From Planktothrix agardhii NIES-204 (lineage in GTDB: Bacteria > Cyanobacteriota > Cyanobacteriia > Cyanobacteriales > Microcoleaceae), in the NCBI GenBank assembly GCA_003609755.1, contig AP017991.1, positions 682,001 through 746,000 of the forward strand: DNA of 64,000 nt, given 5' to 3'. The notes beneath the pieces are model-generated. The model was not told the origin of the DNA. It ran no database searches and saw only the letters and a program-made list of their open reading frames with translations. Within the stretch, counting starts at the first letter, position 1; each line of letters begins with the position of its first letter. This document shows, piece after piece, positions 55,652-64,000 of this stretch. Made by a program: the position numbers and the translations under genes.

Positions 55652-56551
55652 TCAGGCTCTAATTTTGTCCAACACAGACTTTGTGGAAACAACATGGCGG
55701 TCTAAACCCAGTTGTTTGGGGTCAATATCCAGGGCAAGGGCCACTAATTGGGGAAGATGGAGGACGGGTAAACCCAAGGGACGACCGATCACTTTTTCCA
55801 CTTCCGGTTGACGAGAATCTAAATTCAGATGACACAGGGGACAGGGCGTAACCAGACAATCTGCACCGTGATCAATTGCCTCTTGAATATGGTTTCCAGC
55901 CATTTGAAAGGCGGATTCCGTGGCGTAACTCGATAGAGGCCAACCGCAGCATTGGGTTCTCCCCCGATAATAGACCGGAGTTGCCCCTACAGCCCGAAAC
56001 AGGTTTTCCATGGATTCCGGTTGCTGGGGGTCATCATAGGGCAAATGGGTTTGAGCACGGAGGAGATAGCAACCATAAAAGGCAGCACACTTCAAACCCG
56101 ATAGTTTGCGACGGACTCGGCGTTCAATTTCGGCTAAACCATAATCGGCGACTAAGGCCCACAGCAGGTGTTTAACTTCCGTTGTTCCTTGATAGGGTGA
56201 ACAACCTTCTTTGCTAAGTAACCCATTCACTTTTTCAATATAGGCTGGATCATTTTCCTGAAATTCTTTTAACCGTTCGTCAACGTGACCAATTACCCCC
56301 TGACAGGTGCTGCAATGGGTCAGTAAGGGTAAATTTAGTTCTTCTGCTAAGGCAATATTCCGGGCATTGACAGTATCTTCCAACAGTCGGGAATCTTCTT
56401 TGAAGGTTCCTGAACCGCAGCAAGATGCCTTTTTCAGTTCAATTAGTTCAATACCTAACGCTTGGGTGAGAACTTGCGTAGACTGATACAGTTCCCGACA
56501 AGCTCCCTGGGCTACACAACCCGGAAAATAGGCATATCTCAAGGATGGCAT
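55652..56551 (-). CDS. HdrB-like protein with two CCG domains
   Basis: 299 aa from the ATG at 56551 (MPSLRYAYFPGCVAQG), which has a GAGAAGG ribosome-binding site; an ATG at 56611 would add a non-conserved leader. Two CCG domains: YFPGC with ASCCGSGTF (about 8-60), and YGCYLLR with TQCCGWPLSS (about 158-212). Such modules bind a noncubane 4Fe-4S cluster in heterodisulfide reductase HdrB. Cyanobacterial homologues have been proposed as a membrane-associated succinate dehydrogenase subunit (SdhE-like). I cannot decide between redox partners. No Hdr or Sdh neighbours are visible. Confidence 0.82.
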   Translation of the reverse strand: MPSLRYAYFPGCVAQGACRELYQSTQVLTQALGIELIELKKASCCGSGTFKEDSRLLEDTVNARNIALAEELNLPLLTHCSTCQGVIGHVDERLKEFQENDPAYIEKVNGLLSKEGCSPYQGTTEVKHLLWALVADYGLAEIERRVRRKLSGLKCAAFYGCYLLRAQTHLPYDDPQQPESMENLFRAVGATPVYYRGRTQCCGWPLSSYATESAFQMAGNHIQEAIDHGADCLVTPCPLCHLNLDSRQPEVEKVIGRPLGLPVLHLPQLVALALDIDPKQLGLDRHVVSTKSVLDKIRA

Positions 56552-56676
56552 AGAAATAACCTTCTCTACGAACAACAGGGGCATGGAGAAGTGTCCCTTA
56601 TCTTCCATCATCGCGTGTTGTTAACGGGATGGGGAGGAATTAACAATTAAGAATTAACTCTGAGTTCCCTGAGAAG

Positions 56677-58668
56677 TTAAAGTCTCACCCATTTTGCAAT
56701 ATCGGGGGTTTTGTCATAACGATAGCTCAGACCATCATTGCCAACAATCGTTTGACCTCGACTGGCTTTATTCTTAATGGTACTTAAGCTATAGTTGGTC
56801 AGTTTTTGCATTTCTTGATGGGTAAAATTGTCTTGATTGTTGATTTCAGAGACAATTTCTATCGTTTCATAAACGGTTTGACCGTTGTGAGAATGAGTGG
56901 CGGTTGTTGATGAATAATAGTCTTTCATCGTCATTAACCGCCAAGTAGAATCCTCGGAAAGTTCCAAAACCTTTTGATGATAGTTAAACAAACTTTCTCG
57001 ATGTCCGACACTAATAAAGGTTTTTCCAGTTTGTTGTAACTGTTTATATAAATGATCTTCATTTTTTAAATCTAAAGCACTGGTGGCTTCATCTAAAATC
57101 ACAAAATCCGGCTGATTTACAAACAGTCGCGCAAAGGCTAAACGTTGTTGTTCTCCCAAAGATAAAATATTTTCCCAAGCTACTTCTTCATCAAAATTTC
57201 TAATCCGATTAAGAACATCTTGCAGGTTAACTTGTTGTAAGATTTCTTTTAATTGGGATTCACTCATCTCCGTTGTCGTTTGAGGATAAATTAGCTGTTC
57301 GCGCAAGGTTCCTAAAATGATATAAGGACGTTGGGGTAAAAATAATAAATCGTCGAGGGGAGGTCGGACTAAATGACCTGTTCCTGTATTCCATAACCCA
57401 GAAATAGCCCGTAAAAGAGAGCTTTTTCCTCGACCACTGGGCCCAACAATTAATAAACCTTCACCGGGTTCAACGGACAGTGATAAATGTTCGACAATCA
57501 CTTTAGCAGCATCGGGAGTTTGTAAGGTGACATCCTCAAAAGTTAGATTGTTATCTTCAATAACTTTAATGGTAGTAACCGGGTTGGTTTGTTCGCTGAC
57601 GGTATCTAACGCTTGGGAAAAACCTTCTAATCGTTCAATATAATTAATAAACTCACCGGAGCGTCCAAATTCATCCACTAATACCGATAATGCCGTTGAA
57701 ACGAAATAGCAACAATAGCTGGCTTGGTTAACCTGTCCAAACTCAATTTCACCACTAATATATAAAGGGGAAACAATTAAGAAGGGGAAGATTTGAACCA
57801 TCGATTGGTAGCCTCGGTTAAAAAAATCTTGGGTTCTTTCCCAATTAATTCTTTCAATGATGATTTTAATCACTTGATTGAACTTCCTTTGAATAATATT
57901 TAACTCTTTTTCTTCCCCTCTAAAAAATGCAATCGATTCGGCGTGAGTCCGAACATGAGTAATAGCGTACTTATAGGTTCCTTCCGCTTCTAATTGTTGT
58001 TTATTAACTTTATTTAATTGTTGATTAATATAGGTGGCAATAATGTTTCCAATAATCGTATAAGCCAAAAGCACAATAGAAATGGTTTTAGAAATTGACC
58101 AAAGAATGACAATAAAAACCAGCATCTCCATGAGTTTTTCGACGCAGGTTGTTAAAAAGTCCATCGTTGTTCTGGCGATGGGTTGAATTTCTTGGGATAA
58201 ACGTTGATCAGGATTTTCAATACCACCTTTAAAATTGATTTGATAATATGCCCGATTTTTAAAATATTTTCGCAAAATATTATTATTGATCCATTGATAC
58301 CAATCCAGCGCAATTAGTTTTTTAAGAAACTTAGACAAACCTGTGAAACAGGTCATACTGGCTAGAGTGATCCCATAAATAATCACAAAATGAGTTAATT
58401 TTTCTGCATCCTTAGCTTCTGTGACGCTAATTAAGTCTCTAAAAACGAAACTATTAAACGCATTAAGACTGACTAATCCTACTAATGAAAAAAACAATAA
58501 AACGATCATTCCCCAGGATCGAATAATCTCTGAAAAAGCTCTATCCTGGGGTTCTTTGGGATACCAATAAACTTGAATAAATCTTAAAAATTCTTGAAGA
58601 GATCGATTGAAAGTTCGGACATCTTCTTTGAGATTGATGCTATCTGAGGTTTGTTCTGCAACATTCAT
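56677..58668 (-). CDS. ABC exporter, SbmA/BacA-type fused permease-ATPase
   Basis: A 663-aa half-transporter. Transmembrane region about 50-350 fits the ABC_membrane_2 (SbmA/BacA, YddA) family. The nucleotide-binding domain follows: Walker A GPSGRGKSS (about 408-416), signature LSLGEQQR (about 510-517), Walker B VILDEATSALD (about 529-539), H-loop VGHR. After the NBD, about 70 extra residues (from HSHNGQTVYETIEI) contain a helix-turn-helix-like segment (HQEMQKLTNYSLSTIKNKA). It has a clear GAGGAG site. It lies next to an NRPS, so peptide export is a fair inference. Confidence 0.88.
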   Translation of the reverse strand: MNVAEQTSDSINLKEDVRTFNRSLQEFLRFIQVYWYPKEPQDRAFSEIIRSWGMIVLLFFSLVGLVSLNAFNSFVFRDLISVTEAKDAEKLTHFVIIYGITLASMTCFTGLSKFLKKLIALDWYQWINNNILRKYFKNRAYYQINFKGGIENPDQRLSQEIQPIARTTMDFLTTCVEKLMEMLVFIVILWSISKTISIVLLAYTIIGNIIATYINQQLNKVNKQQLEAEGTYKYAITHVRTHAESIAFFRGEEKELNIIQRKFNQVIKIIIERINWERTQDFFNRGYQSMVQIFPFLIVSPLYISGEIEFGQVNQASYCCYFVSTALSVLVDEFGRSGEFINYIERLEGFSQALDTVSEQTNPVTTIKVIEDNNLTFEDVTLQTPDAAKVIVEHLSLSVEPGEGLLIVGPSGRGKSSLLRAISGLWNTGTGHLVRPPLDDLLFLPQRPYIILGTLREQLIYPQTTTEMSESQLKEILQQVNLQDVLNRIRNFDEEVAWENILSLGEQQRLAFARLFVNQPDFVILDEATSALDLKNEDHLYKQLQQTGKTFISVGHRESLFNYHQKVLELSEDSTWRLMTMKDYYSSTTATHSHNGQTVYETIEIVSEINNQDNFTHQEMQKLTNYSLSTIKNKASRGQTIVGNDGLSYRYDKTPDIAKWVRL

Positions 58669-58859
58669 GGAATTCTCCTCGCGCTAAAATGGGGGCCTTA
58701 TAACTTTTAATGGCTATCTATTGAGTTAGACATTAATTCAGCATACCATAGGGAGGTATCATCAATAGTCAATATTCAGAATCAGCATGATGATCACAGA
58801 TTCTATCACTGCTATTTTTTGGATTTTCTACGAATTAGGAATGAATATTAACCTATTGT

Positions 58860-59486
58860 TTAGGAATTGCTTAATTGTCGTAATTCTTTGACAACTTTCG
58901 CTGGATTACCAGCAACTACAGTAAAAGGTTCTACATCTTGTGTCACAACCGAACCTGCTCCAATAATTGCTCCTTTGCCAATCGTAACCCCTTTAAGAAT
59001 CGCAACATTAAATCCGATCCAAACATGATCTTCTATCACCACGGGTGCAGATTTTATATCAAAATTCTTAGCATCCTTGATCAAACTATTTAAAATTACT
59101 ACTTCCACAAATTGTTTATGTCTTAAAACATAATTTAATGAATGAGCATCAGTATCATAAATATTGACATCATCGGAAATCATAACTTCGTTACCAATTT
59201 TGATAGAATTAGCTGATCTAATTCGAGTTCCTTCACCCATATAACAATCTTTACCAATTTCTATTTTTCCCCCATAAGCAAATATAGCTAATTCTCCGAG
59301 AATTACTGTATTTTCTCCAATTTTAATTAAACTTTTATCATTCTGATAATTTACACAATTTCCGTAAAATTTTACGGAACTATCGAACGTTGCACTTTCA
59401 GCCAGTTTTTGGAGCTTTTCAATTCTTTGTTGTTTTTCTAAAAAGTTTAAAATTAATAAATATAATTTCTGTTTTAAGTTAAACAT
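58860..59486 (-). CDS. Hexapeptide-repeat acyltransferase
   Basis: A 208-aa left-handed beta-helix protein. It has hexapeptide repeats ([44 protein letters not shown]) and the acetyltransferase active-site pattern [11 protein letters not shown] (His about 117), then [31 protein letters not shown]. This is the maltose/xenobiotic O-acetyltransferase branch using acetyl-CoA or a related donor. It lies between the NRPS and the ABC exporter on the same strand, so tailoring of the peptide product is possible. Substrate unknown. Confidence 0.85.
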   Translation of the reverse strand: MFNLKQKLYLLILNFLEKQQRIEKLQKLAESATFDSSVKFYGNCVNYQNDKSLIKIGENTVILGELAIFAYGGKIEIGKDCYMGEGTRIRSANSIKIGNEVMISDDVNIYDTDAHSLNYVLRHKQFVEVVILNSLIKDAKNFDIKSAPVVIEDHVWIGFNVAILKGVTIGKGAIIGAGSVVTQDVEPFTVVAGNPAKVVKELRQLSNS

Positions 59487-59584
59487 AATATTTTACTCGT
59501 GGAATTGATGATCTGATTTTTGGGAATCAGGGGATGAGATAAGCTGGTGCAATTCAGATTAGGGGGTATGATGAAATCGATCAT

Positions 59585-62500
59585 TTATTGGGTTAAAAAC
59601 CCAGTTTTAGTAAAATAATCAAAATAAGTTTTCAACAATTTTTGATCAATAGGGGGAAAATTAAACGCTGTACCCTTTAACCCCATTACCGTATTTTGAG
59701 AATCAAACTGGGGGGGATAACCTGCTGATAAATTTTCATCTGAAAAATTATCTAAGACCGGAGATAAAGCATTATCTGTATTAATTTTACATTGTTCTGT
59801 TAAATGCGATCGCCATTTTTCAAAGGAAACCAACTCCAACGGATAACCCATTTCCCGAACACAATCAAATAACTCACGATTTAAGGTTGGGTGAGAATTC
59901 AACAAATGAAATGCTTTCCCTAAAGAGCTTTCTTGACTGGCTAAATGTACAATTGCACCACTCACATAATCAACAGGAGTTAGGTCTTCTGTACTATCGC
60001 CAAAATCAGGAATCATTCCTAATTGAATACAGCCTTTAATCATACGACAAAACAAATCTTCTGTATTACAAATTCCCGTCTTACTATGTCCAATAATTCG
60101 AGACGCTCTGAAAATCGTAATCGGAAGTCCCCGTTTTCGAGCTTCCATCATTAATTTTTCGGCAACCCATTTACTCTGAGTATAACCCGCATTCAGTCCA
60201 TGATTGATACCAAGAGGATCAGATTCTTGAATTAAATTCCCTTGAGCATAACTCGGAGAAAAAACAGAAATTGTCGAGACAAAATGGACTGGTTTAGTTT
60301 TAATTAAACAGGCTAATCTTAATATTTCTTCTGTCCCTAAAATGTTAGTAGGTTTCAGCATTGAATAGGGATAAATGGCATTCACCCAAGCTCCATTATG
60401 ATAAATTACATCAATTTGTTCGGCTAATTCCAGAAAATCAGGTTCACACATTCCTAAACGTTTTTGGGATAAATCACCAATAACAGGAATAATCCGAGAG
60501 CTTTTGTGTTCATCCCATAATTGAAAGGTTTTTAATTTTTGGTAAATTTTGGCTTGAGCTTTTTCTAAACTTTTGTCTCGAATTAAACAATAAATATTAG
60601 CTTCTGTTTTGTCTAATAATTCAGCTAATAAATGAATTCCGAGAAAACCCGTAGCTCCTGTTAGCAAAATATGAGCAGGTTTTTGAGGAAAGAAAGTCAG
60701 AATATTCGGCGGTTGAATGGTAGGGTCTAGGGCAATTTCAACTTGCCAATCTGGGCTTTGATCACTCTCAATTGCATCAGATAAATTAAAATCTAAATTA
60801 GAAGATAATCCCGCCACCGTTGGTTCTGAAAAAAGATAGTTTAAAGGAATATTAATGGATAATTGTTCTCGCAGTCGAGAAATCACTTGAGCGGCTTTTA
60901 AAGAATGTCCGCCTAAGTCAAAGAAATTATCGAAAATACTAATTTGTTTTAACCCTAAAACATCTTGCCAAATCTCAGCAACAATTTTTTCTGTAGCTGT
61001 TCGGGGTGCAATAATCGTTTTTTTATCCTGACTTTCGGTAGGTGCAGGTAAAGCGTTGCGATCAATTTTTCCACTACTCATTAAGGGCAATTCTTGAAGC
61101 TCTACAAAGAAAGCCGGAATCATATAATCGGGTAATTTCTGTTTCAGAAAACTCCGTAATTTTGCAGGATCAATCGATTGCAATTTGGGGACAACATAAG
61201 CCACTAATTGTTTATGATTCGTTTGATCTTCCCGAACAATTACAGCCGTTGCTCTGACATCCGGGTATTCAGTTAATACGGCTTCAATTTCGCCAATTTC
61301 AATACGAAACCCTCGAATTTTCACTTGATTATCAATTCGTCCTAAAAACTCTATATTTCCATCAGGTAAATAACGAGCTAAATCTCCAGTTTTATAGAAA
61401 CGTTGATCTTCAGCAGAATTAAAAGCATGAGTAATAAATTTTTCACGGGTTAAATCATCTCGATTGAGATAACCTTTGGCTAAACCTAAACCTCCAATTA
61501 ACAATTCTCCGGGTATTCCAATGGGGAGTTGTTGCAGATGGCGATCGCAAATATAAACCTGTGTATTTGTAATCGGTTTACCAATGGAAACAGAATGAAT
61601 TTGATCAGTTTTTTGAGTCAAATTTGGATTAAAAACAGTGGTGGTTATCGTGGCTTCTGTCGGGCCATAAGCATTCAACCAAGTGATATCTTCTCGTTGA
61701 CTATTTAATACTATTTTTTGCCATAATATTAATCGCTCTGGTAAGACTTCTTCACTTCCTGTAATCACTAAGCGTAAAGTTTCAGGTAAAGTTATTGAAG
61801 TTTGAGATAAATCTAATACCCATTCATGCCAATAAGTAGCCGGAAGATTAATGACCGTTAAACAATTTTGCTGAATAAATTGAGTAAAATCAGCTAAAGA
61901 AGGGAACATTGATCCAGGACGCATAACTAAAGTTGCACCTGTTAAAAAGGTTGGATAAATTTCTTCCGCCGCTACATCAAAGGTAAAAGAAGCAAATTGT
62001 AAAATTCGGTCACGACTTGTTAAATCATAGGCTTTAATAATTCCTAAGCTATGATTAACTAAACTTTGATGTTCAATCATAACTCCTTTAGGAGTACCCG
62101 TTGAACCGGAGGTATAAATAATATAAGCTAAATGATTTGGATGAATAGCATTAACTAAATTGCTTGAATTTTGACTCGCAATTAAGTTGGCTTCAGCATC
62201 CAGACAAATGACTTCCGCTTGATGATCACGGAATAAATCAACCAACGTATTTTCAGTAATTAATACCGAGACTTGAGCATCATTTAAGATATAGTTTAAA
62301 CGCTCTTGGGGATAATTAGGAGCTAGAACAATATAAGCAGCACCCGCTTTAAGAATTGCCAATAAACTGATAATAATAGATACAGAGTGTTCTAAACAAA
62401 TCCCCACTAACGATTCAAGTTTAACTCCCTTTGATTGAAGATAATGAGCTAATTGATTGGCACGATGATTTAAGTCTTGATAGGTGATTTTTTCATTTCC

Positions 62501-64000
62501 CCATTCTATGGCGATCGCATTTGGGGTTTTTAAAACTTGATGTTCAAATAATTCATGAATACAAACCTTTGGATTCTCAGCAATATTAGTTTGATTCCAT
62601 TGCGCTAATAAATTTTGTTCTGATAACGGTAGAATCGGTAATAATTCAATTGATTGTTCAGGATGAACGGCAATTCCTTCTAATAACGTTTTAAAGTGGG
62701 AAATCATGCGCTCAATTGTGTCTTGATTAAACAACGCACAATTATAATCAAATGATCCAACTAAACCCTCCGCCGTTTCTTGCATGGCTAAAGTTAAATC
62801 AAATTGAGCAATTAAAGCATTCATCGTGACAGGAGTTAATTTTAAATCCGCCATCGAAAAATGATCAATGTGCAGCATATCTTCCCAAGAAAACATGACT
62901 TGGAATAAAGGACTATAACTCATATTCCGTTCAGGATTTACCGCTTCTACTACCTTTTCTAAGGGTAAATCTTGATGTTCATAAGCTTCTAAAACGACTT
63001 GTTTAACTTGATTTAATAAAGCTTTAAACGAGAGATTTTCTTTAAACTGAGTGCGAATGGGTAAGGTATTAATAAAGCAACCAATTAACGGTTCAATTTC
63101 AGGAAATTGTCGATTTCCACTGGGAATTCCAATCACAATATCTTCTTGACGGCTATAACGATAGAGTAAAATATTAAAAGCCGTTAATAGCGTCATATTC
63201 AGGGTGGCGGCTGACGTTTGGCTAATATTTTTCAGGTGTTGGCTTAATTCTGAACTTAGTTTAAATGTACAATTATTGCCTTTAAATGTTTGTATGGGAG
63301 GACGAGGATGATCAGTTGGAATTTCTAATAACGGTGGAATTCCGGTTAATTTTTGTTTCCAATAATTAACTTCCTGGGTGAGTTTATCCCCTTGTAACTG
63401 TTGTCTTTGCCAAATGGCAAAATCACCATATTGAATGGGTAAATCAGGTAAAGGATTGGATTCTTTTTGCAAGAAAGCTTGATATAAACGAGAAAGTTCT
63501 TGCAGTAAAACTTTCATTGACCAGCCATCAAAAATAGAATGATGTAAACTCAAAAATAAAAGATAAGAATCAACTTTTAATTTAACCAAAAAAGTCCGCA
63601 TTAAGGGAGCTTGGGTTAAGTTAAAGGGAGTATAAATTTCTTGTTCAGTTAATCGTTCTAATTCTTGGGTTTGTTCCGCCGCAGATAAAGACTGTAAATC
63701 CACTAAGGGCAAATTTAACTGAATTTTTGGGTTAATAATTTGTCGAGGAATTTCGTCAACTTCTTGAAAACAGGTCTGCAACACTTCATGACGTTGCATA
63801 ATAGTTTCTAAGGCTTTTCTAAAAATATTAATATCCAAATTGCCGTCAATTTGAAAGCGAAACGGCATATTATAGGTATAGCCTTGATCTTCCAATTGAT
63901 ACAAAAACCAAAGTCGTTCTTGAGAAAAAGAAAGCAGTACCAGTTGAGATGGATCTCTAGGCGGTATTGTATTCGTTTTTAAACCGATTCCTTTTTTTTG
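59585..64000 (-). CDS. NRPS module C-A-T-Red (5' end beyond the window)
   Basis: 1471 residues are visible, open to the right edge. The condensation domain begins LLSFSQERLWFLYQ (C1) and has HHSIFDG (C3) and GCFINTLPIR (C5). The adenylation domain follows: LKAGAAYIVLAP, YTSGSTGTPKG (A3), NAYGPTEAT (A5), YKTGDLARY (A7), and the A10 Lys in SSGKIDRN. The carrier site is DLGGHSLKA. The C-terminal reductase has GATGFLG (NADPH binding) and YTQSKWVAEK (catalytic Tyr/Lys). By alignment with GrsA the specificity residues read D-V-E-N-V-T-A-I-T, which I cannot assign. Reductive release would give an aldehyde or alcohol. More modules probably lie upstream. Confidence 0.94.
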   Translation of the reverse strand, partial: QKKGIGLKTNTIPPRDPSQLVLLSFSQERLWFLYQLEDQGYTYNMPFRFQIDGNLDINIFRKALETIMQRHEVLQTCFQEVDEIPRQIINPKIQLNLPLVDLQSLSAAEQTQELERLTEQEIYTPFNLTQAPLMRTFLVKLKVDSYLLFLSLHHSIFDGWSMKVLLQELSRLYQAFLQKESNPLPDLPIQYGDFAIWQRQQLQGDKLTQEVNYWKQKLTGIPPLLEIPTDHPRPPIQTFKGNNCTFKLSSELSQHLKNISQTSAATLNMTLLTAFNILLYRYSRQEDIVIGIPSGNRQFPEIEPLIGCFINTLPIRTQFKENLSFKALLNQVKQVVLEAYEHQDLPLEKVVEAVNPERNMSYSPLFQVMFSWEDMLHIDHFSMADLKLTPVTMNALIAQFDLTLAMQETAEGLVGSFDYNCALFNQDTIERMISHFKTLLEGIAVHPEQSIELLPILPLSEQNLLAQWNQTNIAENPKVCIHELFEHQVLKTPNAIAIEWGNEKITYQDLNHRANQLAHYLQSKGVKLESLVGICLEHSVSIIISLLAILKAGAAYIVLAPNYPQERLNYILNDAQVSVLITENTLVDLFRDHQAEVICLDAEANLIASQNSSNLVNAIHPNHLAYIIYTSGSTGTPKGVMIEHQSLVNHSLGIIKAYDLTSRDRILQFASFTFDVAAEEIYPTFLTGATLVMRPGSMFPSLADFTQFIQQNCLTVINLPATYWHEWVLDLSQTSITLPETLRLVITGSEEVLPERLILWQKIVLNSQREDITWLNAYGPTEATITTTVFNPNLTQKTDQIHSVSIGKPITNTQVYICDRHLQQLPIGIPGELLIGGLGLAKGYLNRDDLTREKFITHAFNSAEDQRFYKTGDLARYLPDGNIEFLGRIDNQVKIRGFRIEIGEIEAVLTEYPDVRATAVIVREDQTNHKQLVAYVVPKLQSIDPAKLRSFLKQKLPDYMIPAFFVELQELPLMSSGKIDRNALPAPTESQDKKTIIAPRTATEKIVAEIWQDVLGLKQISIFDNFFDLGGHSLKAAQVISRLREQLSINIPLNYLFSEPTVAGLSSNLDFNLSDAIESDQSPDWQVEIALDPTIQPPNILTFFPQKPAHILLTGATGFLGIHLLAELLDKTEANIYCLIRDKSLEKAQAKIYQKLKTFQLWDEHKSSRIIPVIGDLSQKRLGMCEPDFLELAEQIDVIYHNGAWVNAIYPYSMLKPTNILGTEEILRLACLIKTKPVHFVSTISVFSPSYAQGNLIQESDPLGINHGLNAGYTQSKWVAEKLMMEARKRGLPITIFRASRIIGHSKTGICNTEDLFCRMIKGCIQLGMIPDFGDSTEDLTPVDYVSGAIVHLASQESSLGKAFHLLNSHPTLNRELFDCVREMGYPLELVSFEKWRSHLTEQCKINTDNALSPVLDNFSDENLSAGYPPQFDSQNTVMGLKGTAFNFPPIDQKLLKTYFDYFTKTGFLTQ

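Overview
The window is a chromosomal segment of a filamentous cyanobacterium. Direct markers are psaC, the grpE-dnaK-dnaJ set with a cyanobacterial DnaK2-type protein, a CAAD-domain protein, a NarM-type protein, GuaB3, the sRNA Yfr1, many HIP1 octamers (GCGATCGC) and several classes of cyanobacterial interspersed palindromic repeats. The moderate-to-low GC content and the NRPS locus suggest Planktothrix or a close Oscillatoriales relative. That genus assignment is inference.

Layout. 1-3.3 kb: tail of a methyltransferase-like gene, gltX, a membrane CAAD protein carrying a 51-bp minisatellite, and a small exported protein. 3.4-7.5 kb: a divergent pair, an uncharacterised membrane/coiled-coil protein and a TerB-dynamin GTPase. 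7.6-9.4 kb: small toxin-antitoxin-type genes among palindromic repeats. 9.5-20.8 kb: clpB, a small HTH protein, a TauE/SafE exporter, murE, a Uma2-family protein, a PP2C phosphatase with a VWA protein, a secreted FAD oxidoreductase and a DUF4126 membrane protein. 20.9-26.6 kb: a hypothetical gene, then the type IV pilus block pilB-pilT-pilC on the minus strand, with an internally deleted TnpB relic directly upstream of pilB. 26.9-32.7 kb: grpE-dnaK-dnaJ, then a TusA-like gene overlapping rsgA. 32.9-40.4 kb: cysteine synthase, 1-Cys peroxiredoxin and a giant RTX protein with 3.5 almost identical 615-bp repeats. 41-50.4 kb: guaB3, yfr1 and trxA, a LOG-family protein, narM, corA, a DUF3352 protein, a CHAD protein and a 2H phosphoesterase. 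50.5-55 kb: a HAD hydrolase and an arsenic operon (PstS-like lipoprotein, ACR3, ArsC, ArsH) behind a promoter with an ArsR-type palindrome. 55.2-56.6 kb: psaC and an HdrB-like CCG protein. 56.7-64 kb (running off the edge): an ABC exporter, a hexapeptide acyltransferase and an NRPS module ending in a thioester reductase.

How the genes fit together. Most of the window is housekeeping: translation, protein quality control, cell wall, pili, redox and photosystem I. Three parts look accessory: the dynamin/TA segment, the arsenic operon and the NRPS locus. Interspersed repeats have shaped coding ends. One repeat family supplies the last 33 residues of ArsH, and a heptamer array supplies the stop of the CHAD gene. 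The strongest candidate for something undescribed is the NRPS-reductase locus at the right edge, followed by the TerB-dynamin pair.
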